In this document: piece by piece, positions 43,489 through 52,520 of the stretch
How the letters are laid out: each line of letters starts with the position of its first letter
How positions within the stretch are numbered: the stretch's first letter is position 1
Source: an uncultured SAR202 cluster bacterium
Lineage (GTDB): Bacteria; Chloroflexota; Dehalococcoidia; Lucifugimonadales; Lucifugimonadaceae
Assembly (NCBI GenBank): GCA_902620405.1
Contig: CACNIC010000003.1
Span: 43,471-107,470 of the forward strand
Length of the DNA stretch: 64,000 nucleotides
Direction of reading: 5' to 3'
Program-made: the position numbers and the translations under genes
The notes under the pieces: model-generated
What the model was told of the DNA's origin: nothing
The model's input: the letters and a program-made list of their open reading frames with translations, nothing else
Database searches by the model: none

Positions 43489-45057
43489 TTACTCAACAGA
43501 AACAATAAAATCATATTCAGAAGAAGAATGAGTTATCCTCTCCACGCCGTCTAATTCAAAGTTTTCTTCTAAATATTTTTGAATTTTAGAGGACTCTTCA
43601 TGCTTATTTTCATGAGATAAAATAGTTACAAATCTATGATCTAAATCTTTCAAGTTGTTATTTAAATCTAAATTTTCTACATCTGAATCAGATAGATGTA
43701 TAGAAATGTTTTCATCCAAAGCAGATGAGATGTTAATCATATTTTCATTTAAATCAGTCTCAGGGCTAAATGCAAAAATAGATGAAATAAGTTCTGAATC
43801 ATTGCTTGATTGAATAATTTTAAAATTACTACTTATAGAATCTGCAAATTTACTTAATTTTTCATTTACTTTAATCGAATTTCCAATAATAAGGACATTT
43901 TCTGATTCAATTCTTTTTATCAAATTATAAAATTTTGACTTATCAATTTCTTCAAAATCTTTATTTGAAAGGAAGCTTATTGACCCAAAAGTATTTTTTT
44001 TCAAGAAATTTGTTATCCCTTCTCCCGAAGTTATTGCAAGAATTGAAACGTTATTTTTGAATTTTTGAGAAACATTACTTTTCATTTCATCAAACTGTTC
44101 ATCCATGTTTGAAATATTTTCATTTGATATTTCACCAAACTTTTTTGAAAATTCTAAAATTTCACCAGGGCTTTCAGAATGAATATGAACTTTGCACACC
44201 GAATCAGAACCAGAAACGACTAGAGATCTTCCTTTATCAGATAGCTGATCTTTAATTTTTTCTATATCAATACCTTTGCCAGAAATAGCAAAAACAACGC
44301 AGTATCCCCAATCATCATGAGAGGAGTCTTGGAAAAACTCCTTATTGAAGCTTCTTTCTTGAGGTATATTCGGAATAAAAGAGTAGGAGCCATCTAATTT
44401 TAAATTCACATTTCCTTTATTATCTATTCCTAAACAATTAAAAGCTGCTTCTAGCATCACAGAAAATCCATAAGCACCAGAATCAATTACATTTGCCTTC
44501 TTTAATAATTCCATTTGATTAATTGTTTCATCAGCTGCATTTTTCGCACTTTTAGAAATTTCTTCAAAAACTTCAACGAAACTCATGTTTTTATTTTTTA
44601 GTGACTTAGCTTTTGAAGCGCATTCTCTCATTATGGTAATCATGGTACCTTCTTGAGGTTCATGTACAGATGTATAAGCATATTCATATGTTTTATCAAA
44701 AGATTCACTTAACTCTTTTAGCCCTAATTCATTTGAACCTTTCATTGCGCTATTAATACCTCTAAAAAGTTGTGCTACTAAAAGACCGCTATTTCCTTGA
44801 GCAGAAAGTAAAGCAAAATCTGCAACACTTTTTGACAACTCGTCAAAATTATTTAAATTAGACTTATCTTTAAGACTATCTTGAATGCCTTTTATAGATA
44901 CATACATGTTTGTGCCAGTATCTGCATCAGGGACAGGGAATACATTTAGTGAATTCATATAATCTTTGTGCTTTTCGAGAGCCAAAGTAAAAATTTTTAT
45001 TAGCTCAACATATTCAAAAGAGTTTAGGCCACTTTTTGCCAAAGATGTACTACTCAT
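43489..45057 (-). CDS. Fatty acid kinase A-like protein (DAK2 domain)
   Basis: 522-aa dihydroxyacetone-kinase-like protein. The N-terminal DhaL/DAK2 domain (about 15-200) has NVFPVPDADTGTNMY (38-52), whose Asp residues bind Mg-ATP, and SAQGNSGLLV. The middle and C-terminal parts match the FakA arrangement (VIDSGAYGFSVML, then KVHIHSESPGEIL). In Staphylococcus, FakA phosphorylates fatty acids presented by FakB; the FakB-like gene follows 67 bp downstream. The start overlaps rpe by 8 nt, so both are likely in the same transcript as recG. Confidence 0.88.
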   Translation of the reverse strand: MSSTSLAKSGLNSFEYVELIKIFTLALEKHKDYMNSLNVFPVPDADTGTNMYVSIKGIQDSLKDKSNLNNFDELSKSVADFALLSAQGNSGLLVAQLFRGINSAMKGSNELGLKELSESFDKTYEYAYTSVHEPQEGTMITIMRECASKAKSLKNKNMSFVEVFEEISKSAKNAADETINQMELLKKANVIDSGAYGFSVMLEAAFNCLGIDNKGNVNLKLDGSYSFIPNIPQERSFNKEFFQDSSHDDWGYCVVFAISGKGIDIEKIKDQLSDKGRSLVVSGSDSVCKVHIHSESPGEILEFSKKFGEISNENISNMDEQFDEMKSNVSQKFKNNVSILAITSGEGITNFLKKNTFGSISFLSNKDFEEIDKSKFYNLIKRIESENVLIIGNSIKVNEKLSKFADSISSNFKIIQSSNDSELISSIFAFSPETDLNENMINISSALDENISIHLSDSDVENLDLNNNLKDLDHRFVTILSHENKHEESSKIQKYLEENFELDGVERITHSSSEYDFIVSVE

Positions 45058-45736
45058 TATCGCTTTCCATACTACTATACAGAGACATTATATTAGATTT
45101 AACATCACCATTCCAAAAAATTGATGAGCCAGATATAAATACATTTGCACCTGCTTCAAGGCAATCCTTAATATTTGAATTATTAATGCCACCATCAACA
45201 CCAATTTCAAAGGTATTATTTAAATTTTTTTGATTACAATATTTTTTAATTTTTTTTATTTTATCTAAAACTTTTTTATTAAATTTCTGTCCTGAATAGC
45301 CTGGGTTAACGCACATTATTAATACTCGATCAATTTGATCAATATATTTAAAAATATTTTCTACATCTGTTAATGGATTTATCGCAATTCCAACTTTTAT
45401 ATCTTTAGATTTAATTAATTCAATTATTGATTTATGATCAGAAGTAGCTTCATAATGGAAAGTGATTGTTTGAACATTTAATTTAGAAAATTGTTCAATG
45501 TTTTTTTCTGGATTATCTACCATAAGATGTACATCTACAGGCAAATTAATATCTTTTTTTATTGATTTTAAAATAATTGGACCCATTGAAATTTCTTCAA
45601 CAAATCTACCATCCATAACGTCAAAATGAATTTCGTTGCAACCAAATTCTTTCAAGTTCTTAACATTTTTTGAAATATTCAAAAAGTCTGCAGCTAATAT
45701 CGATGCTGATAGAGTATATTTATTTGACTTAACCAT
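45050..45736 (-). CDS. rpe: Ribulose-phosphate 3-epimerase
   Basis: Pentose-phosphate enzyme interconverting ribulose 5-phosphate and xylulose 5-phosphate (228 aa, TIM barrel). Visible are SASILAADFLN, the metal-binding HFDVMDG (Asp of DVMDG) and VDVHLMVDNPE. MCVNPGYSGQKF, VDGGIN and FISGSSIF complete the phosphate-binding set. Its stop overlaps the FakA start by 8 nt and argH ends 2 nt upstream, so it sits in one long minus-strand run. The product could feed the transketolase encoded at the window end. Confidence 0.95.
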   Translation of the reverse strand: MVKSNKYTLSASILAADFLNISKNVKNLKEFGCNEIHFDVMDGRFVEEISMGPIILKSIKKDINLPVDVHLMVDNPEKNIEQFSKLNVQTITFHYEATSDHKSIIELIKSKDIKVGIAINPLTDVENIFKYIDQIDRVLIMCVNPGYSGQKFNKKVLDKIKKIKKYCNQKNLNNTFEIGVDGGINNSNIKDCLEAGANVFISGSSIFWNGDVKSNIMSLYSSMESDNE

Positions 45737-45738
45737 AC

Positions 45739-47097
45739 TTAAAGCTTAAGGGTCTTCTTGGCAGTTATGATTTCTTTTTTAACTTGAACTTTTGAAGTCC
45801 CACCTTTAAGTTTTCTGGAATTAATACTTTTAAATAAATCAATTTTTAAATTGAAATCTACATCAAGTTTTTCGTTAAGTTCCTTGGAGTTAAGGTCAGA
45901 TATGACTTTACCTTGTTTTTTTAATTTCTTAGTTAAATTTGAAACCTTTATATGAGCTTCTCTAAACGGCATGCCTTTTAATGATAATAAATCAGCTATA
46001 TCAGTGGCTAAAATATTTCCATCAGTAGCATTTTTAAGTTTATCTTTGTTAAACTTAGACTTTTTAATTATCTGTGTCATATTTACTAATGAATTAGAAA
46101 ATTCATCAACAGAGTCTAAAAGTGGTTTTTTATCTTCTTGCATATCCCTATTATAAGAAAAAGGTAGGGACTTCATGGTAACGAGTAAAGAAATAAAATT
46201 ACCTAAAATTCCTCCGAACTTCCCTCTAATCAATTCTAAGAAGTCAGGATTTCTTTTTTGAGGCATCATACTAGAAGTTGTAACTACATCATCTGAAAGT
46301 TCTATAAATTCAAATTCTTCTGAAGACCAAATGATGAATTCCTCAGATATTCTCGATAAATGCATCATTGAAATTGCAATTGAAGACAAAAATTCAATAA
46401 TGAAATCTCTATCACTTACTCCATCTATACTATTAGAATTAATCTTCTTGAAATTTAATTCTTTTGCAATAAAGTTTCTATCAAGTTTATAAAATGAACC
46501 AGCTACTGCGCCAGAGCCCAAAATTAATTCATCTGAAATTTCATAACAATTTAATAATCTTGCTTTGTCTCTTTGCAACATTTCATAATATGCCATTAGT
46601 TGGTGTGAAAGTAGTATTGGTTGAGCTCTTTGAAGGTGAGTGTATGATGGCATTACAAAGTCTAAATGGCTTTCTGCTTTTAATACAATCTCTTTTTGCA
46701 GTGTTTCAATTTTGCTAAATAAATCAAGTATTGAATTTTTCACATACATTCTTTCTATTGTTGCAATTTGATCATTCCTAGATTTACCTGTATGTATTTT
46801 CCCAGCATATGGACCTACTAAGTCATGCAATCTACTTTCAATATTCATATGAATATCTTCGAGTTCTGGTCTCCATTCAAACTTTTTATTTTTAATTTCC
46901 TTAAAAATATTTTTTAGAGCCTTCTCTATGCTTCTCTGTTCTTTGGGATTAAGAATATTTATTTTTGCTAAAGCTTTGCTGTATGCGATAGATAACTCAA
47001 TATCTTCTTTGTATAGCCTTTTATCTTGACTCAAGGAAGAACTAAAATTGCTTATTAATTTTTTTGAAAAAACTTTATCTGTATTATTTTTTTTCAT
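45739..47097 (-). CDS. argH: Argininosuccinate lyase
   Basis: Last step of arginine synthesis, splitting argininosuccinate into arginine and fumarate (452 aa). The superfamily signature is TSSMMPQKRNPD (GSSxMPxKxNxx). HTGKSRNDQIAT and YTHLQRAQPILLSHQ carry the other catalytic segments. It is the distal gene of the arg operon, one base after the argG stop (47097/47099). Confidence 0.96.
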   Translation of the reverse strand: MKKNNTDKVFSKKLISNFSSSLSQDKRLYKEDIELSIAYSKALAKINILNPKEQRSIEKALKNIFKEIKNKKFEWRPELEDIHMNIESRLHDLVGPYAGKIHTGKSRNDQIATIERMYVKNSILDLFSKIETLQKEIVLKAESHLDFVMPSYTHLQRAQPILLSHQLMAYYEMLQRDKARLLNCYEISDELILGSGAVAGSFYKLDRNFIAKELNFKKINSNSIDGVSDRDFIIEFLSSIAISMMHLSRISEEFIIWSSEEFEFIELSDDVVTTSSMMPQKRNPDFLELIRGKFGGILGNFISLLVTMKSLPFSYNRDMQEDKKPLLDSVDEFSNSLVNMTQIIKKSKFNKDKLKNATDGNILATDIADLLSLKGMPFREAHIKVSNLTKKLKKQGKVISDLNSKELNEKLDVDFNLKIDLFKSINSRKLKGGTSKVQVKKEIITAKKTLKL

Positions 47098-47098
47098 A

Positions 47099-48316
47099 TT
47101 AATCTGTTAGCTCATCATGAATTTGCTGTTTTCTTTGAATTCTAGATGGAAGGCTGTATATGTCAATAAACCCTTCGGCTGAATCATGCTTAAACTTATC
47201 GTCATTAGAGTAAGTAGCTAAATCATACGAGTAAAGTGAATAAGGGGACTTAGCTCCAACAACATCACATTTCGATTTATATAATTTTATTCTTACCTCG
47301 CCTGTCATATATCTACACGAACTTTTACAATATGCATCTAAATTTTCCCTTAAACCAGAAAACCACCTACCGTCATATACGAGATCTGAATAATTGCTTG
47401 AAATCATATTTTTCATCCTTGACTGATCTCTATTTAAAACCAATTTCTCAAGTGATTGGAAAGCATTATGGATAACAGTAGCTCCGGGAGCTTCGTAAAC
47501 TTCTCTAGATTTAATACCAACCAATCTATTTTCAACATGAACTACCCTTCCTACTCCATGATCTCCAGCAATTAGATTTAATTTTTCAATTATTTCCAAA
47601 AAATCCATTGTCTCTCCATTTAATTTATTAGGCATACCTTCTTTAAACCCAATTTCTATGTATGCAGGATCATTTGGAGTATCCTCTAAATTCTTTGTTA
47701 TTAAATATGCATCTTCTGGTGGCTCTACCCATGGATCTTCTAAATCTTCGCCTTCTATAGCTAGTCCCCATAAGTTCCTGTCAATTGAGTAAACTCTTTC
47801 TTCAACACCTGGCAATTTTATTCCAAGTTTTTCAGCATATTCTTTTTCTTGATCTCTAGTTAAAGAAGCTTCTCTTGCTGGAGCTATAATTTCTAAAGGT
47901 TCATTAGCTGAAAGTGTTTTAATAGCTGTATCAAACCTAACCTGATCATTTCCTTTTCCTGTACAGCCATGAGCTACTGCTCTCGCGTTGTATTTGTAAG
48001 CAACTTCAACTAACTTTTTTGCCATTAATGGCCTGCCAATAGATGTTGCTAATAAATAATTATTTTCATAAATCACTCCAGCTTTTAGACTAGGTAAAAT
48101 AAAATCTTTAACAAATTCATTTTTAACATCTAAAATAACGCAATCTAAAGCACCTGCTTTTTTAGCTCTTGATTCTAGGTCATCTGAAAATTGACCACCA
48201 CCTAAATCCACTGTCAGGGTAATTACTTCATAACCATAATTTTCTTTGATCCAATCAATTGAAATAGTTGAATCTAAACCTCCGCTGTAAGCTAATACAG
48301 CAATATCTTTTGCCAT
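47099..48316 (-). CDS. argG: Argininosuccinate synthase
   Basis: ATP-dependent joining of citrulline and aspartate (405 aa). The PP-loop SGGLDS lies at 11-16, and the citrulline/aspartate-binding HGCTGKGNDQVRF, GDHGVGR and VGIKSREVYEAP segments are intact. Length is normal for the class found in many bacteria. It sits 10 nt after argD in the operon argJ-argB-argD-argG-argH. Confidence 0.97.
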   Translation of the reverse strand: MAKDIAVLAYSGGLDSTISIDWIKENYGYEVITLTVDLGGGQFSDDLESRAKKAGALDCVILDVKNEFVKDFILPSLKAGVIYENNYLLATSIGRPLMAKKLVEVAYKYNARAVAHGCTGKGNDQVRFDTAIKTLSANEPLEIIAPAREASLTRDQEKEYAEKLGIKLPGVEERVYSIDRNLWGLAIEGEDLEDPWVEPPEDAYLITKNLEDTPNDPAYIEIGFKEGMPNKLNGETMDFLEIIEKLNLIAGDHGVGRVVHVENRLVGIKSREVYEAPGATVIHNAFQSLEKLVLNRDQSRMKNMISSNYSDLVYDGRWFSGLRENLDAYCKSSCRYMTGEVRIKLYKSKCDVVGAKSPYSLYSYDLATYSNDDKFKHDSAEGFIDIYSLPSRIQRKQQIHDELTD

Positions 48317-48326
48317 AAAGACTCCC

Positions 48327-49520
48327 TTATATTTTTAGTTCGTCAAAAGCCTCTTCAAGGATTTCAATAGCTTTATTTATATCTCCTTCAGTTACATTCA
48401 AAGGAGGGAACAACCTTAAAGTATTTGGCCTTACTGCATTTACTAGTAAACCTTTTTCTAGACATAATTTCATTACATCTGGCGCCTTATTTTTTGAAAT
48501 TTCAACACCTATTAGTAAACCATATCCTCTAATTTCAACAATATTTGAGTGTCTTGATGCAAGGCCATCAAGCATTGATTTCAAATATTTACCGGCATCT
48601 GCACAATCAGATGCAATATCATTATCAATGATGTATTTTAGTGCTGACCAGCCAGCCGCAGTTGTTAAGGCATTTCCACCAAATGTACTACCATGATCGC
48701 CAGGCTCTAAAACTGAAAATCTTTCTTTGCATAAAAATGCACCTAATGGTGTCCCAGCTCCTAAAGCTTTGCCTAAAACCATTACATCAGGATCAAGACC
48801 AAATTTTTGATAACCAAACAATGTGCCTAACCTGCCCATTCCAGTTTGAACCTCGTCTACCATAAAAAGAATATTATTTTGATGGCACCATTCTTGGACT
48901 TCAAGTAAATAACTATGATCAGGAATATTTACTCCTCCCTCACCTTGGACAACTTCTAGCAATACAGCGCAAGTATTTTTCTTTGTTGCTTTTTTTATTG
49001 CTTCAATATTGTTATATTCAACGTTCACAAATCCTTCTGGCAGTGGTTGCCATTTTTCTTGATACTCTTTTTGCCCTGTCGCCGCCATCATTGCCAAAGT
49101 TCTTCCATGAAATGAGTTTTCCATAGTAATAATCTCATATGCTCCATCTAATTTATGCTTGCCCCACTTTCTTGCTAATTTACAAGCCCCTTCATTAGCT
49201 TCCGCTCCACTATTTGAAAAAAACACTCTGTCAAAACAAGAATTATCAATTAATAACTTTGCCAATTTTAGCTGTGGAATTGTATAAAAAAGATTTGTCA
49301 TCTGCATTATATTGTCCACTTGATATTTAATCGCATTTGAAACTGCAGGATGAGTGTGGCCTAAATTCATTACAGCCCACCCAGATGTAAAATCTAAATA
49401 TTTTTTTCCAGACTCATCCCATACTATTGTTCCTTGACCTTTCACCAAAACTAAAGGCAGCCTGTTTACAACCTGCATATAGTATGTAGATTCTAGTTTT
49501 TTCCAATCTGATGTTGTCAT
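48327..49520 (-). CDS. argD: Acetylornithine aminotransferase
   Basis: PLP-dependent class III aminotransferase of arginine synthesis (397 aa). Conserved elements: NSGAEANEGACKLARK, SFHGRTLAMMAATGQ, MVDEVQTGMGRLG (PLP-binding Asp) and VLGKALGAGTPLGAF with the Schiff-base Lys in GKALG. The class also contains ornithine and succinylornithine aminotransferases; the operon with argB and argJ makes acetylornithine the likely substrate. Confidence 0.93.
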   Translation of the reverse strand: MTTSDWKKLESTYYMQVVNRLPLVLVKGQGTIVWDESGKKYLDFTSGWAVMNLGHTHPAVSNAIKYQVDNIMQMTNLFYTIPQLKLAKLLIDNSCFDRVFFSNSGAEANEGACKLARKWGKHKLDGAYEIITMENSFHGRTLAMMAATGQKEYQEKWQPLPEGFVNVEYNNIEAIKKATKKNTCAVLLEVVQGEGGVNIPDHSYLLEVQEWCHQNNILFMVDEVQTGMGRLGTLFGYQKFGLDPDVMVLGKALGAGTPLGAFLCKERFSVLEPGDHGSTFGGNALTTAAGWSALKYIIDNDIASDCADAGKYLKSMLDGLASRHSNIVEIRGYGLLIGVEISKNKAPDVMKLCLEKGLLVNAVRPNTLRLFPPLNVTEGDINKAIEILEEAFDELKI

Positions 49521-49529
49521 TTTTTTTCC

Positions 49530-50312
49530 TTAATTTATAATTTCTGTTCCTACACGCTTTCCCTTGAATATATCTACCAAGGTGTTCCCGCTACCGTTTA
49601 TTATATGACTATGGTCAACCCCCTGCATTGAATCAATGCAAGATTGGAGTTTTGGGACCATGCCCCCAACAACAATTCCTGAATAAATAAGATTTTTTGC
49701 TTGATCAAGAGTCATTTTTGGTATTACTCTTCCTTTTTCGTCTTTGATTCCATCAACATCGGTTTGATAAATTAACTTATTTGCTCTCAAAGTTTTTGCA
49801 ATTTCTGATGCAACAAAGTCTGCATTTATGTTTAGTATGGACTCATCGATATTTTTTGGATTATGGTTAATTCCCAACGGTGAAATAACTGGAACAAAGT
49901 TATTATTTATCAAATTTTCAATTAAATCTGTATTTATACTTCTTATTTCGCCTACAAGACCTAGTTCTTTATTTGCTACATTGGCCATAATCATATTGCC
50001 TGATAGGCCAGAAATGCCAACTGCATTTATTTTTCTGTTATTTAAATAAGAAACTAATTTACTATTTACCAAACCTGATAATATTGAAATTGCAACTTCT
50101 AAAGTATTGCTATCTGTTTTCCTTAATCCCTTAACAAATTCTGGCCTAATACCTAATTTTGAACCCCATTCACTAACTGTTTTACCTCCACCATGAACAA
50201 TAATTATTGATTGCCCCATATCTAAAATATGGTTCAATTGAGATAAGTTTTTACCCCAATCATTAATTGTACTTCCACCAATTTTTATTACACTTAATCT
50301 TTCTGAATTCAT
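49530..50312 (-). CDS. argB: Acetylglutamate kinase
   Basis: Phosphorylates N-acetylglutamate in arginine synthesis (260 aa), amino-acid-kinase fold. The N-terminal glycine motif is IKIGGSTIND, followed by IIVHGGGKTVSEWG (the HGGGxxI motif) and a late YQTDVDGIKDEKGR and GGMVPKLQ. The N-terminal signal helix seen in arginine-inhibited hexameric forms is absent, so feedback inhibition may be weak; that is inference. It lies 2 nt after argJ. Confidence 0.94.
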   Translation of the reverse strand: MNSERLSVIKIGGSTINDWGKNLSQLNHILDMGQSIIIVHGGGKTVSEWGSKLGIRPEFVKGLRKTDSNTLEVAISILSGLVNSKLVSYLNNRKINAVGISGLSGNMIMANVANKELGLVGEIRSINTDLIENLINNNFVPVISPLGINHNPKNIDESILNINADFVASEIAKTLRANKLIYQTDVDGIKDEKGRVIPKMTLDQAKNLIYSGIVVGGMVPKLQSCIDSMQGVDHSHIINGSGNTLVDIFKGKRVGTEIIN

Positions 50313-50314
50313 AT

Positions 50315-51514
50315 TTAAGTGGTATAAGCTGAGTTAAAGATTACGTATTCTTCTGTAAGGTCAGACCCCCATGCCATGCCCCTACCATTACCAATTCCCA
50401 AATCAATTACGATATCAATTTGGAATTTATTTAAAGCTGACAAAACAGATTGATAATGGAATGAAATTGATTTTCCTTCTTCTGCAATTTGTATTCCGTT
50501 AACATAAATTTTTATTTTATCCCTTAATATTTCAGCATTAGCATTTCCAATTGCCATCATTATTCTGCCCCAATTAGGATCTTTACCAAAAATTGCTGTT
50601 TTGACCAAAGAAGATGATACTACAACATTTGATACTTCAAGAGCATCATTTTCATTTTTTGCCCCTTTAACTTCAACAGTAATTAAATGACTTATGCCTT
50701 CACCATCTTCTGCTATTAATCGCGCTAAATGCTTCGTTACATAATCCATAGCTTCTTGGAATTCATCAATATCTTCTTTAGTATGGATTTTATTACCGGA
50801 TGCTCCATTCGACATTACAACAACAGTATCATTTGTACTAGTGTCTCCGTCTATATCAATTTGGTTGAAAGAATTTTTAACGGATTTTCTTAAAATTTTT
50901 GTTAAATTAGTTGATGATATGTCAGCATCAGTAGTTATGTAACTCAACATAGTGCCCATTTTTGGATGAATCATCCCGCTCCCTTTTGCTACTCCGCCAA
51001 TTTTATAAGATCCATTTTTAGAATTTACTTCTACTGAAATATTCTTTGTTTTTGAGTCAGTTGTAATTATAGCTCTCGAGAATTTTTCACCACCTTTTAC
51101 ATCAAGATTAAACTTTTCAATAGAACCTATAATTAAACCAACTGGTATTTCAACCCCTATGACCCCGGTACTACTCATTAAAAAAGGAAATTTAGACTGA
51201 AAAATCTCTTCACATTTATTTGTTATATTTTTTGCATCAATCAATCCTTGTTCACCAACACAACAATTTGCAGATCCGCTATTTACTATTATTCCTTTAA
51301 TTTTGCCTTTTACTTCTTTGCAGTAATCTATGGAAGAGCTTTTAATTTTATTATCGGTATATGTTGCTGCCCATTCGCAAGGGTATTCTGAAATTAGTAT
51401 TCCTAAATCTAATTTATCTTCACCTGCAGATTTTAATCCTGCGAAAATTCCATCAGCCATAAAGCCATCTGGTGATGTCACATTTCCGTTTTTTATCTTT
51501 TTAAATTTTTTCAT
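50315..51514 (-). CDS. argJ: Glutamate N-acetyltransferase/ornithine acetyltransferase
   Basis: Recycles acetyl groups from acetylornithine to glutamate (399 aa). The self-cleavage site that makes the alpha/beta chains is at Thr188 in KMGTML; most homologues have Ala before the Thr, here Gly187. NSGSANCCVG, SSTGVIG, GVAKGSGMIHP and SVKNSFNQIDIDGDTSTNDT are typical, cited as DIDGDTSTND. First gene of the arg operon. Because argA is not seen in the window, a bifunctional role making the first acetylglutamate is plausible but cannot be proved from sequence. Confidence 0.94.
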   Translation of the reverse strand: MKKFKKIKNGNVTSPDGFMADGIFAGLKSAGEDKLDLGILISEYPCEWAATYTDNKIKSSSIDYCKEVKGKIKGIIVNSGSANCCVGEQGLIDAKNITNKCEEIFQSKFPFLMSSTGVIGVEIPVGLIIGSIEKFNLDVKGGEKFSRAIITTDSKTKNISVEVNSKNGSYKIGGVAKGSGMIHPKMGTMLSYITTDADISSTNLTKILRKSVKNSFNQIDIDGDTSTNDTVVVMSNGASGNKIHTKEDIDEFQEAMDYVTKHLARLIAEDGEGISHLITVEVKGAKNENDALEVSNVVVSSSLVKTAIFGKDPNWGRIMMAIGNANAEILRDKIKIYVNGIQIAEEGKSISFHYQSVLSALNKFQIDIVIDLGIGNGRGMAWGSDLTEEYVIFNSAYTT

Positions 51515-51599
51515 ATAATATAAGTAAGTAATATTTGATAGTTGATACTTTAAATCATTTTCATATCAATCTCCATTACAAGCCACAATTTATAACATA

Positions 51600-52520
51600 A
51601 TGAAAAAAGAAAAAATACTTATTACAGGTGGATCCGGTTTTGTTGGTACTAATTTAATTGACAAATTGCCAAAGGATATTTATGAAATTTTTTCCATTGA
51701 TATTGAAAAGCCAAAAATTAATTTTGATGTTGTTAAATATGAAAAAATTGATATTAGGTCTAAGCATATTGGAAGTCTAATTAAAGATATTGACCCAAAG
51801 ATAATTTTGCATTTAGCAGCACAATCGAGTGTATCTGTGTCTTCAAAAAATCCTGTTTTGGATAACGATGTAAATCTTAGTGGCTCACTAAATCTTTTTT
51901 TAAGTTCAACTAAATCTAATGTTGAACAATTTATATCATTCTCAACTGGTGGTGCTATTTACGGGGAAGAATTAGGAAAAAATTTTAAGGAAAGTGATGA
52001 TACAAAGCCTTTAAGTCCTTATGGAATTTCAAAATTAAACTTTGAAAATTATTTAAACTATTTCTCTGCAATTAAAAAATTTAAATGTAAAACAATAATA
52101 ATAAGGCCAAGCAATATATATGGACCTTGGCAAAACCCTCATGGCGAAGCCGGAGTGGTTTCAATTTTTGCAGAGAAAATGCTTAAAAATGAAAATGTTT
52201 CCATTTTTGGAAATGGTGATGAATATAGAGACTATATTTATGTAGACGACGTTATAGATTTTGTACTTAAAATTATAAATTCTAAAGAAATTGGAACATT
52301 TAATATTTCAAGTGGAGAAATTACTAAAACAATTGAAATATTTGATTATATTTCTAATATCATTGGGTATAAAAAGCCACCAATCTTTCTTGAGAAAAGG
52401 GAAGGGGATATATTTGGCATTGAAATAGATAATTCAAAATCTAGAAGTATTGGCTGGTCACCAAATTATAATTTGAAGGCTGGACTAGAAAGCACAGTAA
52501 GTTTTTTAAAGGATTCATGA
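51600..52520 (+). CDS. NAD-dependent sugar-nucleotide epimerase/dehydratase
   Basis: Extended short-chain dehydrogenase (306 aa) of the UDP-glucose 4-epimerase/dTDP-sugar group. The NAD motif is ITGGSGFVG (8-16), the catalytic pair Tyr/Lys lies in SPYGISK (about 140-146) and the substrate-binding IRPSNIYGPWQNP and GEYRDYIYVDDV-like segments are present (here DEYRDYIYVDDV). It begins the glycan locus, overlaps the ligase gene by 4 nt and is divergent from the arg operon. Which sugar nucleotide it uses is unknown. Confidence 0.9.
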   Translation: MKKEKILITGGSGFVGTNLIDKLPKDIYEIFSIDIEKPKINFDVVKYEKIDIRSKHIGSLIKDIDPKIILHLAAQSSVSVSSKNPVLDNDVNLSGSLNLFLSSTKSNVEQFISFSTGGAIYGEELGKNFKESDDTKPLSPYGISKLNFENYLNYFSAIKKFKCKTIIIRPSNIYGPWQNPHGEAGVVSIFAEKMLKNENVSIFGNGDEYRDYIYVDDVIDFVLKIINSKEIGTFNISSGEITKTIEIFDYISNIIGYKKPPIFLEKREGDIFGIEIDNSKSRSIGWSPNYNLKAGLESTVSFLKDS